Source: Megaleporinus macrocephalus
Lineage: Eukaryota; Chordata; Actinopteri; Characiformes; Anostomidae
Reading direction: 5' to 3'
Assembly (NCBI GenBank): GCA_021613375.1
Contig: CM038717.1
Span: 38,167,336-38,231,335, forward strand
Length of the DNA stretch: 64,000 nt
Shown here: in pieces, positions 11,510 to 22,456 of the stretch
Layout: every line of letters starts with the position of its first letter
How positions within the stretch are numbered: the first letter of the stretch is position 1
Made by a program: the position numbers and the translations under genes
Notes under the pieces: model-generated
What the model saw: the letters and a program-made list of their open reading frames with translations, nothing else
Databases searched by the model: none
Told to the model about the DNA's origin: nothing

Positions 11510-11900
11510 AAAAAACAAAACTTTCTTTGTGGCTGCACTTGTGGAAAAGAAGTATACTCAAGAGCACTAAACATATATTCAAAGGAATCATTTAATTCAA
11601 ATGAATAATTTAAATATACTTTCAGTTCTTTTAAGTATCCTTTTTTAGTACACTATATACTAATCTATACTTTTTATGATTAATGTTATAAAAGTGGGCT
11701 ATTTTTATGTATTAACTATATACTTACTATGCTAAATATCATAGTGCTATTAAAAATATACTTCATTAACTAATTATACTATCTTGAGACGCCGTTACAA
11801 CACATATAGGTATACTTAAGTATCTTTTTCCCACTAATTCAGTATTTAATTTTTATATTATTCTTAAATATTTAACTAAAACATATTTCTGAATGTACTT
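11510..11900 (+). repeat. AT-rich dispersed element, copy 1
   Basis: Blocks such as 'attcaaatgaataattta', 'actatatacttactatgcta' and 'tgagacgccgttac' recur in order at 13540-13830 with modest divergence. Many AAGTATACTT-like inverted motifs suggest a fold-back element. Confidence 0.6.
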
Positions 11901-11942
11901 ACAGTGTATATACAATGTATTGTTTTGTATTGACAGCGCTAA

Positions 11943-12275
11943 CCAAGTCTAGTGGTCAGCACTGTCTCCTCACAGTACGATGATCTGGGTTGGATTCCCG
12001 GTCCGGGTGGTTCTGTGTGGAGTGTGTATGTTCTCCCCGTGCTTGAGTGGGTTCCTCCAGGTACTCCGGTTTCCTCCCACAGTCCAAACACATGCATGTT
12101 AGGATCCTCACTCTAAACTGCCCATAGGTGTGAGTGTGTGTTGGCCATGTGATGGACTGGTGACCTGTCCATGGTGTACCCCACCTTGGCCCAATGATGC
12201 TGGGATTGGCTCCAGCCCCTCCGTGACCCTGACTAGCGGGATAATGGATTGATGGATGGATGGATGTTTTCATTG
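11943..12275 (+). mobile_element. SINE copy, full length
   Basis: Same family as 7770-8085 on the opposite strand: tRNA-like head with B-box-like GGGTTGGATTCCC, conserved body, then GATTGATGGATGGATG tail. It is inserted immediately downstream of the AT-rich element. No internal coding capacity. Confidence 0.75.
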
Positions 12276-12640
12276 TTTCATATTTACACAGTGGGGTCAT
12301 TGTTTATCTGGACTATTTTGTTCATCTAATTTTAGATATTAAATTATTCTTTTTTTATAACTCATAAAAGCGTTTAGGCAAAATGATTTTTTGGCAAAAT
12401 TACGAAAGGCAGGGAGAGAGAGGGAGGGAGAGAGAGAGAGAAAGAAAGAGAGAGAGAGAGAGGTGAGGCTTTCCAAGTCTGTGTTATTGTAACCCAGATT
12501 CAGAGCTGAGAGTTGGGCTCCTGCCAGAGGGGTGGAACTCTTGCCAGGTGGGCGGTGCTAGGGGGGGGTGCCCCTGACAGCTCTGAGGGTTTGGAGGTGG
12601 AGCCGAGGGGTAGGGGGATGGGGAAGCTCCTCCAGGCTGA
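12276..12640. other. Non-coding, with a GA-rich run
   Basis: A polypurine run of GA repeats lies at 12412-12464. The GC-rich 12520-12640 has G-runs but no gene that I can support. Confidence 0.5.
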
Positions 12641-12723
12641 GGGATAGACTCATTCAGTGAGCCGCTGCGGAGAGGAAGGAGCCGAGCGTTCGGGACATGG
12701 AAACGAAATCCCTCTCCCAAACG
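12641..12723 (+). other. Weak candidate for an untranslated first exon
   Basis: A GC- and CpG-containing stretch (gccgctgcggagaggaagga) is followed by a good splice donor, AACG/GTGAGA, with GT at 12724. It lies upstream of lhfpl2 on the same strand and could be a distal 5' exon. There is no transcript evidence, and chance donors are common. Confidence 0.18.
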
Positions 12724-13539
12724 GTGAGAGATCTTTACCTGCTCTTGTCTACCTGCTCACTTGTACTTACCTGCCTGCTCGTATTTCCCTGCTCTCGTAT
12801 TCACCAGCCGTGAGGAAAGATCAGAGTGGCAGTGCAGAGCTTTAAAAAAGGGGCTTCAGGATCTTGTAGGTGACCACGTATGGAAAGCTGACCCTGCTGT
12901 GGTTGAGATGGTTGGAGAGTTGCTGGGAGTTGCTGGAGGTCTTTGTTTTGACTTTACTTCTCCAGAACGCGTCCGAGCTGTGGATCTCTTTGTCCGTGCT
13001 GAATGAGGCAATGGCCACATCTGGATCCAGATGTGGGGAACTTGTGGTTCCGGTTAGTGCTGAAGGGGCTGCTCAGTTCTAGGACTGGCTGAGGGTCGGC
13101 GGGGTGGGAGGTGGTGGGGGTGGAAATAGTTGCTGGGCCATTGTGATGGATTAGCCGGCGTGTGCGTTGATGTAATGTGTTGGAGGAGAAAGTGTAGATG
13201 TTCCCATGGTGAGCCGGAGTTGCCGTGACTCAGTCCTCCTCTCCTCTGTTCCGTTTCACTGTCCCTGTGACTGACGACTGTTTATCCTCACCGTTTAGTG
13301 ATTCAGCTCCGTCTGGCTTCGGGGCTGATCGCTGCACTCGCCAGGCTCTTCTGTTTATCCTACTCAGGGACACAGCTGCGCCGAATAAACCATAGTTTGT
13401 GTGGAATCATGCTCTCTGGACGGTCCCTGTGAGGAAGACATGTTTTTCTTTTTACCTTATGTATACTTTTACGTTACTGTCTGAAACCCACACACATGTG
13501 GAACAACCCCCAGCAGCCCTATCAGAGCTCTACATAGAA
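12724..13539. other. Non-coding stretch, nothing recognised
   Basis: Short overlapping frames around 12761-13082 do not resemble known proteins. No repeat family identified. Confidence 0.45.
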
Positions 13540-13947
13540 GTCTTGGAGCTACGAAGGATACTTAAGAGCAATAAAAGTATATTCAAATGAATAATTTAAT
13601 TGAATTTTATAATTAAATAAACTTTTTAGTACTTAATCTATGCTTTTTACTTATAATTAATGTCATAAAAGCTATTTTTGTATACTATATACTTAGTATG
13701 CTAAACAAATATAATAGTGCTATCAAAAAATGTACTTTAAATTTGAGACACCATTACGACACATTTAAGTGTATTTAAGTCTCTTTTTCAGGCTAATTCA
13801 GTATTTTTTTTAATATTCTTTGATTCAATTAAAAATATATTTATGAATATAGATACCGGTATTGAATTATACATATAGTTCTTATATATTTATTAGTATT
13901 ATTTAAGAGTTATCTTAAAGGTGGATTCAAATATACCCCAAGTTGAC

Positions 13948-14036
<89 letters not shown>

Positions 14037-14270
14037 AAATATATTTTATAAAAATACCTGAGATGCACTTAATAAACTTTATAAACTTAATGTTGTCTTT
14101 ATAAACCTAAAATAGAACAGTTAAATATATTTAGATGTATTGAAGTACATTTTTATTAGTAATAAAATATACACATAGCATACTAAGTACAAAGTTAGTA
14201 CACAATAAAAAACAGTTTTAATACTGTAATCATAAGTACATTGAAGTATACTAAGTATATTCTGCCGTTA
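13540..14270. repeat. Large AT-rich palindromic element with (AT)n centre, copy 2
   Basis: The left half repeats the 11510-11900 element. The right half (14140-14250) holds inverted versions, for example 'agcatactaagtacaaag' against 'tactatatacttagtatgct' on the left. An uninterrupted (AT)n of 84 bases at 13951-14034 lies between the arms. It should fold into a cruciform. Confidence 0.6.
13951..14034. repeat. (AT)n microsatellite, 84 bp
   Basis: Pure alternating AT, about 42 repeats. Confidence 0.98.
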
Positions 14271-14359
14271 CTCTAAAAGCAGAGCTGCTTTTAGTGATTA
14301 ATATGTTTGCTTGAACACCAAAAAACTTGGCGCGCAATATAAATCGAGTGGGTTCTGTC

Positions 14360-14560
14360 TGTTTAGATGAGGTTCTCTTCTTCAGAACAGGATGTTTATC
14401 TATCAGTTTCATACTAACATGATTAGATCATCTGACTTGACATCACTAGTGCTGCACTGCTTACATTCGAGTCCTCCCGCCAGCTGTACGAGAACAGGCC
14501 CTGATAATCTACATAGAGGAAACATCTGCTTTCAATGCATTGAGCCTAACTGAGATCGGT
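14360..14560 (+). repeat. Dispersed repeat, copy 2 of 2
   Basis: Partner of 9405-9620. In both places the repeat neighbours AT-rich or CATC-rich arrays. Confidence 0.7.
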
Positions 14561-14756
14561 CACCTTCAGACATGTGATCACAGGACAGAACTCTGTACTT
14601 GTACCACGTTACTTAGTAAAACTCTGGACCTTGCACACCGTCAATCAAAGCTCAGTAAAACCGACCCATAAAGATAGTAATGCTGTAATGTGTGTTTCTA
14701 TTGAAAGCTAGTTGTGGGTTCATATGTCAGACTTTAACTCTAGGAGGAGGTGTAAT

Positions 14757-14846
14757 CTAAATGGAGGGATGGGGGTTGGGGGTGATGGAGTGGGAGGTGG
14801 GGTGGGAGATGGCGAGAAGGGGGTGGGTGACAAAAGGGGGCTGCTC
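14757..14846 (+). other. G-rich stretch with quadruplex potential
   Basis: Multiple runs of 3 to 5 G are separated by short spacers (atg, tt, tgat). The open frame at 14712-14909 through it encodes Gly/Val-rich low complexity and is not a gene. Confidence 0.55.
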
Positions 14847-15124
14847 ACCGTCAGGGAAAATCCTTTTAACGTCATTGCTACAGTGAACATAAACAAGTTT
14901 ATTAGTTAGAAGTCAGTAGTTGGTGGCCTACAGCTGTGAGCTGGAGGCAGATGGTGTTTCAGTGAATGCTCTGAATTCAATCTTTAACCCAGATTTATGA
15001 GTCAGATGGAAACAAAATAAATAAATTAATAATTTACAGGCGAAATGCTTGTGGTACAAGTAGCAAGTAGTGTAACACACTTTCCTCCACATGGCTTTGT
15101 TGTCATTGTTGGGCCCCACTTTCC

Positions 15125-15480
15125 GTGATTGCCGGCCTTGAACCTCACAGCTTGTCGTGGAACTGGTTTGGTCTCGTGCAGCATTCCCACGCTAATGAAG
15201 TGCTCCGGGCTTTGTGTTCCGGATCCTCCTGCTGCTGTATTTCATTTCCAAACCCAGACGCACGCTGGACTCCCCCTGACCTCACGCACTACCCGCTGCA
15301 GCGCCCTCTGTTTCGGTCCACAGTGTGCGAGCGTGGTGTCTCTGACCCTCAGTATTCCCCTGCGAGCGTCTCTACATCCCCTCCGTCTATTTCCGTCGCT
15401 CGGCCGGCTTTTGTCTCCCCGAATTCCTCTGGCGTATCTGCGGCGACCCTATTGTTAGTGTTTCCTGGTCGGAGGAGCTG
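15125..15480. promoter_or_regulatory. Second CpG-rich patch
   Basis: Roughly 30 CpGs in 355 bases, flanked by CpG-poor DNA. Overlapping open frames (15125-15490 and 15129-15458) are probably a consequence of the composition. I recognise no protein in them. Possible regulatory element. Confidence 0.3.
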
Positions 15481-15839
15481 GGTGGGTTAATGAGTTCCTC
15501 TAACTGTCATCTTTGAGGAGCAGATCCAGTGAATTTGGGCTGACAGTTGGCACCTGTTTTAGCGAACGTGGGTCATTCCAGTGTCACAGCAGACAGATAT
15601 AGACTGGGATTGGGAACTGGGTCCAGAGCTTTGTCCATAATCGTTTCGTTAACCCTTATAATACGTATGAGCCCATCGTGTGTTTAGGTGAGCGTTCAGT
15701 AGAATCAGGAAAACATTCCACTGTGTGATTTTCAGCTTCAGATATAATTTAAAATCAACCCCACTGACCACAATATCTTCTCCAAGACTCCAAGCAGACC
15801 AGTCGTCTTCCTAAACCTTAAATTTAGACACTAAGAGTG

Positions 15840-15990
15840 TTGACTAGTGAACTTTCTGGCTGCATGCTCTGCAAGTCAAGCCAGACGCAACAGTGGCAAG
15901 AACACCTCCCTCAGACTGGAGGAAGAAACCTTGGGAGGAACCAAGACTCACAAGGGGAGACCCGTCCTCCTCTGGTCAAACAGTATTTAC
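15840..15990 (+). repeat. Probable interspersed repeat fragment
   Basis: 'aggaagaaaccttgggagga' followed by 'ccaagactcacaaggggaga' and 'ctcctctggtc' matches, from memory, a segment repeated throughout fish genomes. Boundaries are uncertain. Confidence 0.4.
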
Positions 15991-17133
15991 AGTTTAATAA
16001 ACTAAACACCAAAGAAAAGAGTCTCTGTTTGAAATCTGGATAGCAAAGCTTTAGAAGCTGCACAGGTAGAGGCAGTCTCTGACTGAGGCAGTCTCTGACT
16101 GAGGCAGTCTTTATGTAAAGTGGGCGTGAGCTGAAACAGTCCCATCCTATCTCAATGCTGGTGCATCAGGATGGCTCAGTGATGTAACTGAGTGTGTAAT
16201 GCTCTATGTTATCTGTCTTTTTGACATAGGTGTTGTTATTGATCATAAATTAACATGGAAAGTAATTAACAAAGTCCATTTCAATCCTATATAACTCTAA
16301 AAATATATTAAATTATAAGTCTCTACACATAATTTATTGTTCACTTATACTTCTATATATATCATAGTTTGTGGAAGTGTGGTTCTACGTATAAAACAGC
16401 ATTAAATGCTGTATACATATTATTAATAAAGTTGGTTATTATGAACATATTAATATACTGTTTATAAAATCCCATGTTAGGAAATTTTATGATTTGGTTC
16501 ATTATAAAATAATGCAAATAATGTACAAAAATATGACTTTTATATGAGATGTTTGTAAATTTGTGGTCCAAAAAGCTAGAAAATAGGTTTAAAGGCGATG
16601 TATATCTGTTGTTGGAGTTAAACTTGATGATGCTAACATGGATTTACGAATGTTCACTTTCAATTTTCAAAAAAATGGTATGTAGGATCATTTTTGAAGG
16701 TTATAAGTGTTAATTGCTTTTTTTTGTCTTTTTTTTCTTTCTTTTGTTATATTGTAAGAATTAGTTATGGGTAGCTTAAATGGTTATAATAATAAGCATT
16801 ATGCTTCTGCCTGTGCCTTTTCAGTTACTATTTTGTTGACAATGATTGTCCTGCTGATAGTGTTTGTCTTTGTATTATGTGATAATTATCTGATTGACTG
16901 AATAAAGAGTTATCATCATCATCATCATCCTCATCATCTGTCTTTACTGGAAACCAGTAAAACCTGATGGCTTTGCTTGCCAATGGGAATTCGAGACCAG
17001 TAGTTGTCTGAGGGACACGTTTGTATCCCATCATGAAACAATCATCCAGAAACATCTGGAATCAGTTGAGAACCCTCTGTTCAACCATTTATATCAGCCC
17101 ATCAGCAAAACACTGAAGATCTAAATTCAGCTT
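15991..17133. other. AT-rich non-coding stretch
   Basis: Contains a triple 'gaggcagtct' tandem near 16068-16110, a long AT-rich segment 16220-16800 and a short (ATC)n at 16911-16937. No gene seen. Confidence 0.5.
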
Positions 17134-17174
17134 TTGTTGGGATATAAGTTGGGAATGTTTCTCTCTACCACATT

Positions 17175-17660
17175 AACACCAATGGTCAGTGCATCTCTGC
17201 TACTGTACAGCACCTCAGATCAGGTGTTGTTGGGCTCGGACACTGGCTGGCCAAACAGTTGTTTAAATGACAGCATGTTTGCGATATGTGTACCTGATCC
17301 AGACGTGGAGATGATGAGGCCCATTAACCTTGATGGTCATTCCATCCCGGCTACCGTAGAGCACCTCAGATCAGGTGTTGTGAGGCTCGGACACTGACTG
17401 GCCAGTTTGTGGGGGGTCACTACACCAAACAGTTGTTTAAATGACAGCATGTTTGCGATATGTGTACTTGATCCAGACGTGGAGATGATGATGCACATTA
17501 ACCGTGATGGTCACTCCATCCCATTGTTGGGTTCGGACACCGGCTGGCCGGTCTGTGTTTTTCTGGGGGCCCTTACGTGAAACAGCTGTTCAAATGACAG
17601 CATGTTTGTGATGTGTGTACCTGATCCAGACGTGGAGATGGTGAGTCACACCTGTTTCTC
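17175..17660 (+). repeat. Three-copy tandem repeat of about 155-175 bp
   Basis: 'caaatgacagcatgtttg' type cores occur near 17262, 17436 and 17590, each followed by 'gatccagacgtggagatg'. 'gagcacctcagatcaggtgt' and 'ctcggacactg' also recur. Copies differ by short indels. Confidence 0.8.
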
Positions 17661-18247
17661 ACTCGTCTTATCATTACTGACCTGAGAGTTCCTGTAAACT
17701 CTCCCCTAGCTTTCCTGTAAGAGCCGTTGGATCAGGTAGACCTTTTTTTATATTCGTATCCGAGTGGGTTACAGTAAACATGTTAAAGCAATAGCTCAGT
17801 GGAAAATTAAAATTTAACCAGACCCACCCCCCCCCACAGCGCCCTTTCCCTAAATGTAGTCCATGAGCCAAGACATGTTTAGAAGAACAGACTTTCCTAT
17901 CAGGACAGTTGGGGTCTTGTTTGTCTGTAATTGCTGTGTTTTATTATTATTTTTAAATTATTATTTTATATTGTAATTGGTTAAAAGTGACATGGAATAC
18001 AACTGGTTATATTAAAATGTGTTCATGTATAAAATATATATTTTTAATCTTTAAAAACACACACCTTTCCTGGGCTCTGGAGCTCTAGCACTAACCAACA
18101 ATGAATATTCATAGCTTTGCCCCAGGGCAGGTGGTCTAACACGAGGTGGTCTAACATGATAGGAAGATACATCACAGCTCTAGTAAGGGTCAGTGTGGCA
18201 TACACGCTGTAAGTAGTTCAGTTATTTAAAGAGAAGAAATGCTTGCA
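17661..18247. other. Non-coding stretch, nothing recognised
   Basis: AT-rich in the middle, no gene or named repeat. Confidence 0.5.
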
Positions 18248-18998
18248 ACTGATTTACTACTGAGTATTCAGACATACTAGCCACGCTCCCCTACTGATTT
18301 ACTACTGAGTATTCAGACACACTAGCCACGCTCACCTACTGATTCACTACTGAGTATTCAGACACACTAGCCACGCTCACCTACTGATTTCACTACTGGG
18401 TATTCAGACATACTAGCCGCGCTCGCCTACTGATTCACTACTGAGTATTCAGACATACCAGCCACGCTCACCTACTGATTCACTACTGAGTATTCAGACA
18501 TACTAGCCACGCTCGCCTACTGATTTCACTACTGAGTATTCAGACATACTAGCCACACTCGCCTACTGATTTACTACTGAGTATTCAGACATACTAGCCA
18601 CACTCGCCTACTGATTTACTACTGAGTATTCAGACATACTAGCCACGCTCGCCTACTGATTTCACTACTGAGTATTCAGACATACTAGCCACGCTGGCCT
18701 ACTGATTTCACTACTGAGTATTCAGACATACTAGCCACACTCGCCTACTGATTTACTACTGAGTATTCAGACATACTAGCCACGCTCGCCTACTGATTTC
18801 ACTACTGAGTATTCAGACATACTAGCCACGCTCGCCTACTGATTTCACTACTGAGTATGCAGATATACTAGCCGCGCTCGCCTACTGATTTACTACTGAG
18901 TATTCAGACATACTAGCCACGCTCGCCTACTGATTTACTACTGAGTATTCAGACATACTAGCCACGCTCACCTACTGATTTCACTACTGAGTATAAAC
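18248..18998 (+). repeat. 45-46-bp minisatellite, about 16 copies
   Basis: The unit is CTACTGATTTCACTACTGAG plus TATTCAGACATACTAGCCACGCTCGC-like sequence; variation is mainly tttac/tttcac and cgctc/cactc. Confidence 0.95.
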
Positions 18999-19680
18999 CT
19001 CAGGAACCTAAACCTCAGGAACCTAAACCTCAGAAAACTAAACCTCAGGAACCTAAATCTAAACCTTAGGAACCTAAAGCTAAACCTCAGGAACCTGTGT
19101 GTGTGTCTTATGGTATGTGTGTGTGTGTATGCTAATGGTGTGTTGATGCTGTGTGTATTACAATGTGTGTTAATTGTGTGTGTGTGTGTTCTGATGTGTG
19201 TGGTATGGTATGTGTGTGTGTAAACCTCAGTAACCTAAACCTAAACTTAAACCTGTTACCTAAACCTAAACCTCAGAAACCTAAACCTCAGGAACCTAAT
19301 TCTAAACATTAGGAACCTAAACCTAAACCTCAGGCACCTAAACCTCAGAAACCTAAACCTTAAAAACCTAAAGCTAAACCTCAGGAACCTAAACCTCAGA
19401 AACCTAAACCTCAAAAACCTAAACCTAAACCTCAGAAACCTAAACCTCAGGAACCTAAATCTAAACATTAGGAACCTAAACCTAAACCTCAGAAACCTAA
19501 ACCTTAAAAACCTAAACCTAAACCTCATGAACCTAAACCTCAGGAACCAAAACCTAAACCTCAGGAACCTAAACCTCAGGAACTTAAACCTAAATCTAAG
19601 CCATAGGAACCTAAATCTTAACCTTAGGAACCTAAACTCAAACTTTAGTAACCTAAACATAAACCTGAGTAAAGTAAACC
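18999..19680 (-). repeat. TTTAGG-like tandem array (CCTAAA / CCTCAGGAA)
   Basis: On the + strand, AACCTAAACCTCAGGAACCT and pure CCTAAACCTAAA stretches alternate from 18999 to about 19670, interrupted by TG-rich DNA at 19095-19220. On the - strand this is (TTTAGG)n with interspersed TTCCTGAGG. It resembles a degenerate telomere-type repeat but is not the vertebrate TTAGGG. The Phe/Arg/Leu-rich open frame on the - strand is an artefact. Confidence 0.9.
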
Positions 19681-19750
19681 TGACTACAGACTACAGGCAG
19701 TCTTTCTACTCTTTAATCTTTTCCCACTTTTACTTCTCAGCTGAAACAGA

Positions 19751-19779
19751 TGTGTGTGAGTGTGTGTGTGTGTGTAAGT

Positions 19780-19817
<38 letters not shown>

Positions 19818-19964
19818 CTCAGCTCCAGTTTCTCAGTTAAACCTGGCTAGCATTCAATTTCAGTTTAGCTCAGAGGTCAGTGGTCAGTGGTCAGAGGTCG
19901 GGGTCGATGGCCTTGAAGCCGAGCCTGAGGGTGGCCAGTTAGTTTCCATTGTTGCTGAATGTGC

Positions 19965-20004
<40 letters not shown>
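19751..20004 (+). repeat. TG microsatellites
   Basis: TG runs at 19751-19815 and 19963-20004 flank a short unique segment. Confidence 0.9.
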
Positions 20005-20029
20005 TTGTACTCACTCATGCTTTAGTACA

Positions 20030-20200
20030 CAGAGAATCAGATGAACTACAGTCTGTAAGTGTAGCTCCTATACGGTCAGTGGAGCTGATACAGTGGACAG
20101 TGAGTGTAGATACAAGGAGGTGTACCTGATAAAGTGACCGGTCAGTGTATATTATAGTAAATTGGAGTGATACTGTATAGCAGTGTAATATAAGGTGCAA
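20030..20200 (+). mobile_element. Terminal fragment of a fold-back MITE
   Basis: 'cacagagaatcagatgaact', 'acagtctgtaagtgtagctc' and 'ggtcagtggagctgata' are the reverse complement of the outer arm at 39350-39420. It ends in a 'gtgaccggtcagtgtat' terminus. Only one end of the element is present. Confidence 0.7.
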
Positions 20201-20232
20201 ACACTGGTCCTAGTTGTTCATTGTTTGATGCT

Positions 20233-20257
20233 AGTGTGTGTGTGTGTGTGTGTGTGT
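20233..20257 (+). repeat. TG microsatellite
   Basis: (TG)n of about 25 bases. Confidence 0.9.
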
Positions 20258-20757
20258 GGTTTACTATTGTTCACGTTTGTGTAATCAGGATTTCCTTTAT
20301 TTCTTTCTTTTTTTTGATGCTGAGTTTGTTTACATATTATTTTTCCCAATTGTATTGTGTGTGTTTGAGATACGCTGGATAACAGGAGTCACAAACCAGC
20401 TTGGAGACAGTTTCGCACACACACACACACACAGGCACAGCTGGATCTGGGACGTATGACATCATCTCCAGTCTCCGGCTGAGGACCACCATCTTTTCCA
20501 CCGTGGCTGCAGACGGGAGTTCACCTCATTAGCCACATTTACACACAGCCTGAGTTATAATAATAATAGTAATAATAATAATAAGTAAATAATCTATTAT
20601 ATAGAAAAATAACATTTAGGCCTGGATCCAATTATATTCCCAATCAGAGATGTAATTATGTGCTGTGCATGTACATTTGCATCATAATAGACATTCATGT
20701 CGTGGCGGGAGCAGAAACTGGACCACAGAGTTAATAATAGTGATCAGGTTGGACGTA
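20258..20757. other. Non-coding stretch, nothing recognised
   Basis: Short (CA)n at 20415-20433 and an (ATAA)n-like run near 20557-20590. No gene. Confidence 0.5.
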
Positions 20758-21275
20758 CACTACCGCTCAAAAGTTTGGGATCACAGTGAAATGTTCTTGT
20801 TTTAATGGAGTATCTTCTTCCTTAACACAACAATGGACTGACGGGTCTCTAAAGAAAGTTGTTTCTTTCTGGTCATTTTGAGTCGGTCAGCAAGCCATCA
20901 ACTGCTGATGCTTCAGATACTAAACTAACCTAGAATGTTGTTCTCCCTTTTGTACTCACTTATTAGTAGAATGTTTTTCAGCTGTGCATCACAATTGAGC
21001 AAGAGTGTCCTAACAACCAATTAGTCCAATAACATCCTTAACTTGGATTGGTGGACGTACCAGGAGATTTAGACAGAGGACTGAGAATTACTGATAATAG
21101 GACTATATGCAAAATAAGCCTCTATACAAAAATAGACTTTAATACAAACATTTTTATTCTTTAAAAATCCTCTGATACACTTACATTAATTGTGAAATGG
21201 ACAATATTGTTTGTGAATTGCATGAAAATAGCATGAAATGAAATTCTAAAGTGATCCTAAACTTTTGAGCGGTAG
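20758..21275. mobile_element. Tc1-type MITE with intact inverted ends
   Basis: The left end CACTACCGCTCAAAAGTTTG and the right end CAAACTTTT-like tctaaacttttgagcggtag are inverted copies of about 25 bases, and the left end follows a TA. The interior of about 470 bp has no transposase. CTACCG(C/T)TCAAAAGTTTGGG ends are typical of Tc1/mariner-derived MITEs in fish. Confidence 0.8.
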
Positions 21276-21549
21276 AACAGAGATTAAACTCTTTTCATCA
21301 CAGTGTTTAGCATGTAAACACCTCAGTCTTCACTAAGAATCCGAATCAGTTCAGACAGATTAGATAAGATTCAGATTAGATGGTGAAATCTTTGGAGCCA
21401 GTGATTCTTATGGAGCTGTATCTGACCTGTCTGAACTATTTGTTCTGATATAACATCCAGAATTATTTGACTGGTTCACATGTTCCACATGTGTTGTCCA
21501 AGTAATAATAGCACTTGTTAAAGTAATGACTGACCTTACGCTGTTTCTG

Positions 21550-21601
<52 letters not shown>

Positions 21602-21847
21602 GTGAGTATATAGTCAGCAACAGGGACCCCTTTCTCTGGGCCTGGAGATCCACTGTCCTGCAGTTCCTGAGTCTAGTCTAGCCTTGATTGGCTGGTTCAG
21701 TAGTATTGGACAGGTCAGGATTGGGGGAAGGCTGGGTGGATGGATGGATGGATGGAGGATGGATGGATGGATGGATGGATGGATGGATATTGTTATGCAC
21801 TAAAAGCTGCAGCAGACTGTTTAGATGTGTTTCCTGCAGAGGACTTG

Positions 21848-21888
<41 letters not shown>

Positions 21889-22142
21889 GTGTAATGTGAC
21901 AAGGGGGCTTTCCAATGACTGTATATGACTGTAAATGAGGTCCCAGATCCTGAAGACAGCAGTGATGACCCTCTGAGCCCTGTACAGCCCAGATAACCCC
22001 CTGAGAACACTCCGGAACAACAGCAGGACCTACACACACGCACACATATGCAAAAACAACACACACACAGATCAGATTTCCACCCACCTGCACAATAACC
22101 CTGTAATCTACAGCTGAGAGTGTATGCGTCATGTGTGTGTGT

Positions 22143-22193
<51 letters not shown>

Positions 22194-22456
22194 GCACATG
22201 TGCGTGTGTTTACTCCTTTAATTACATCCTGGTCTCTGTCTGCTTTGCTGGATTCACATTCCATGAGCGGTTCAGATCCCTGATACACGCTGACCTGGAG
22301 ATAACCCCCAGAGAGAGAAGTGTAGGGGGGACCAGTTTCTTAACTCCTGGCCCTCATACAGTCCAAGTACGGTCCGACCCGGCCCAATCCAGACCACGTC
22401 ATCAGGTTTTGAGTCTGAAACTGACCCAAGCCCAACAGAATGACCCCTCTGTGCGT
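21276..22456. repeat. Microsatellite-rich non-coding stretch
   Basis: (CA)n at 21554-21598, (GATG)n at 21733-21787, (TG)n at 21848-21885 and a long (TG)n at 22128-22190. Open frames with poly-His/Thr or Cys/Val runs derive from these. No gene. Confidence 0.85.

Noticed and set aside
15125..15490. 121- and 109-codon overlapping frames
   Set aside because: No homology I can recognise; they coincide with a CpG-rich patch poor in stop codons.
19256..19660. 134-codon Phe/Arg/Leu repeat frame
   Set aside because: Translation of the TTTAGG-like array on the - strand.
21821..22288. 155-codon frame with His-Thr runs and similar Cys-Val frames
   Set aside because: Direct products of CA/TG microsatellites.
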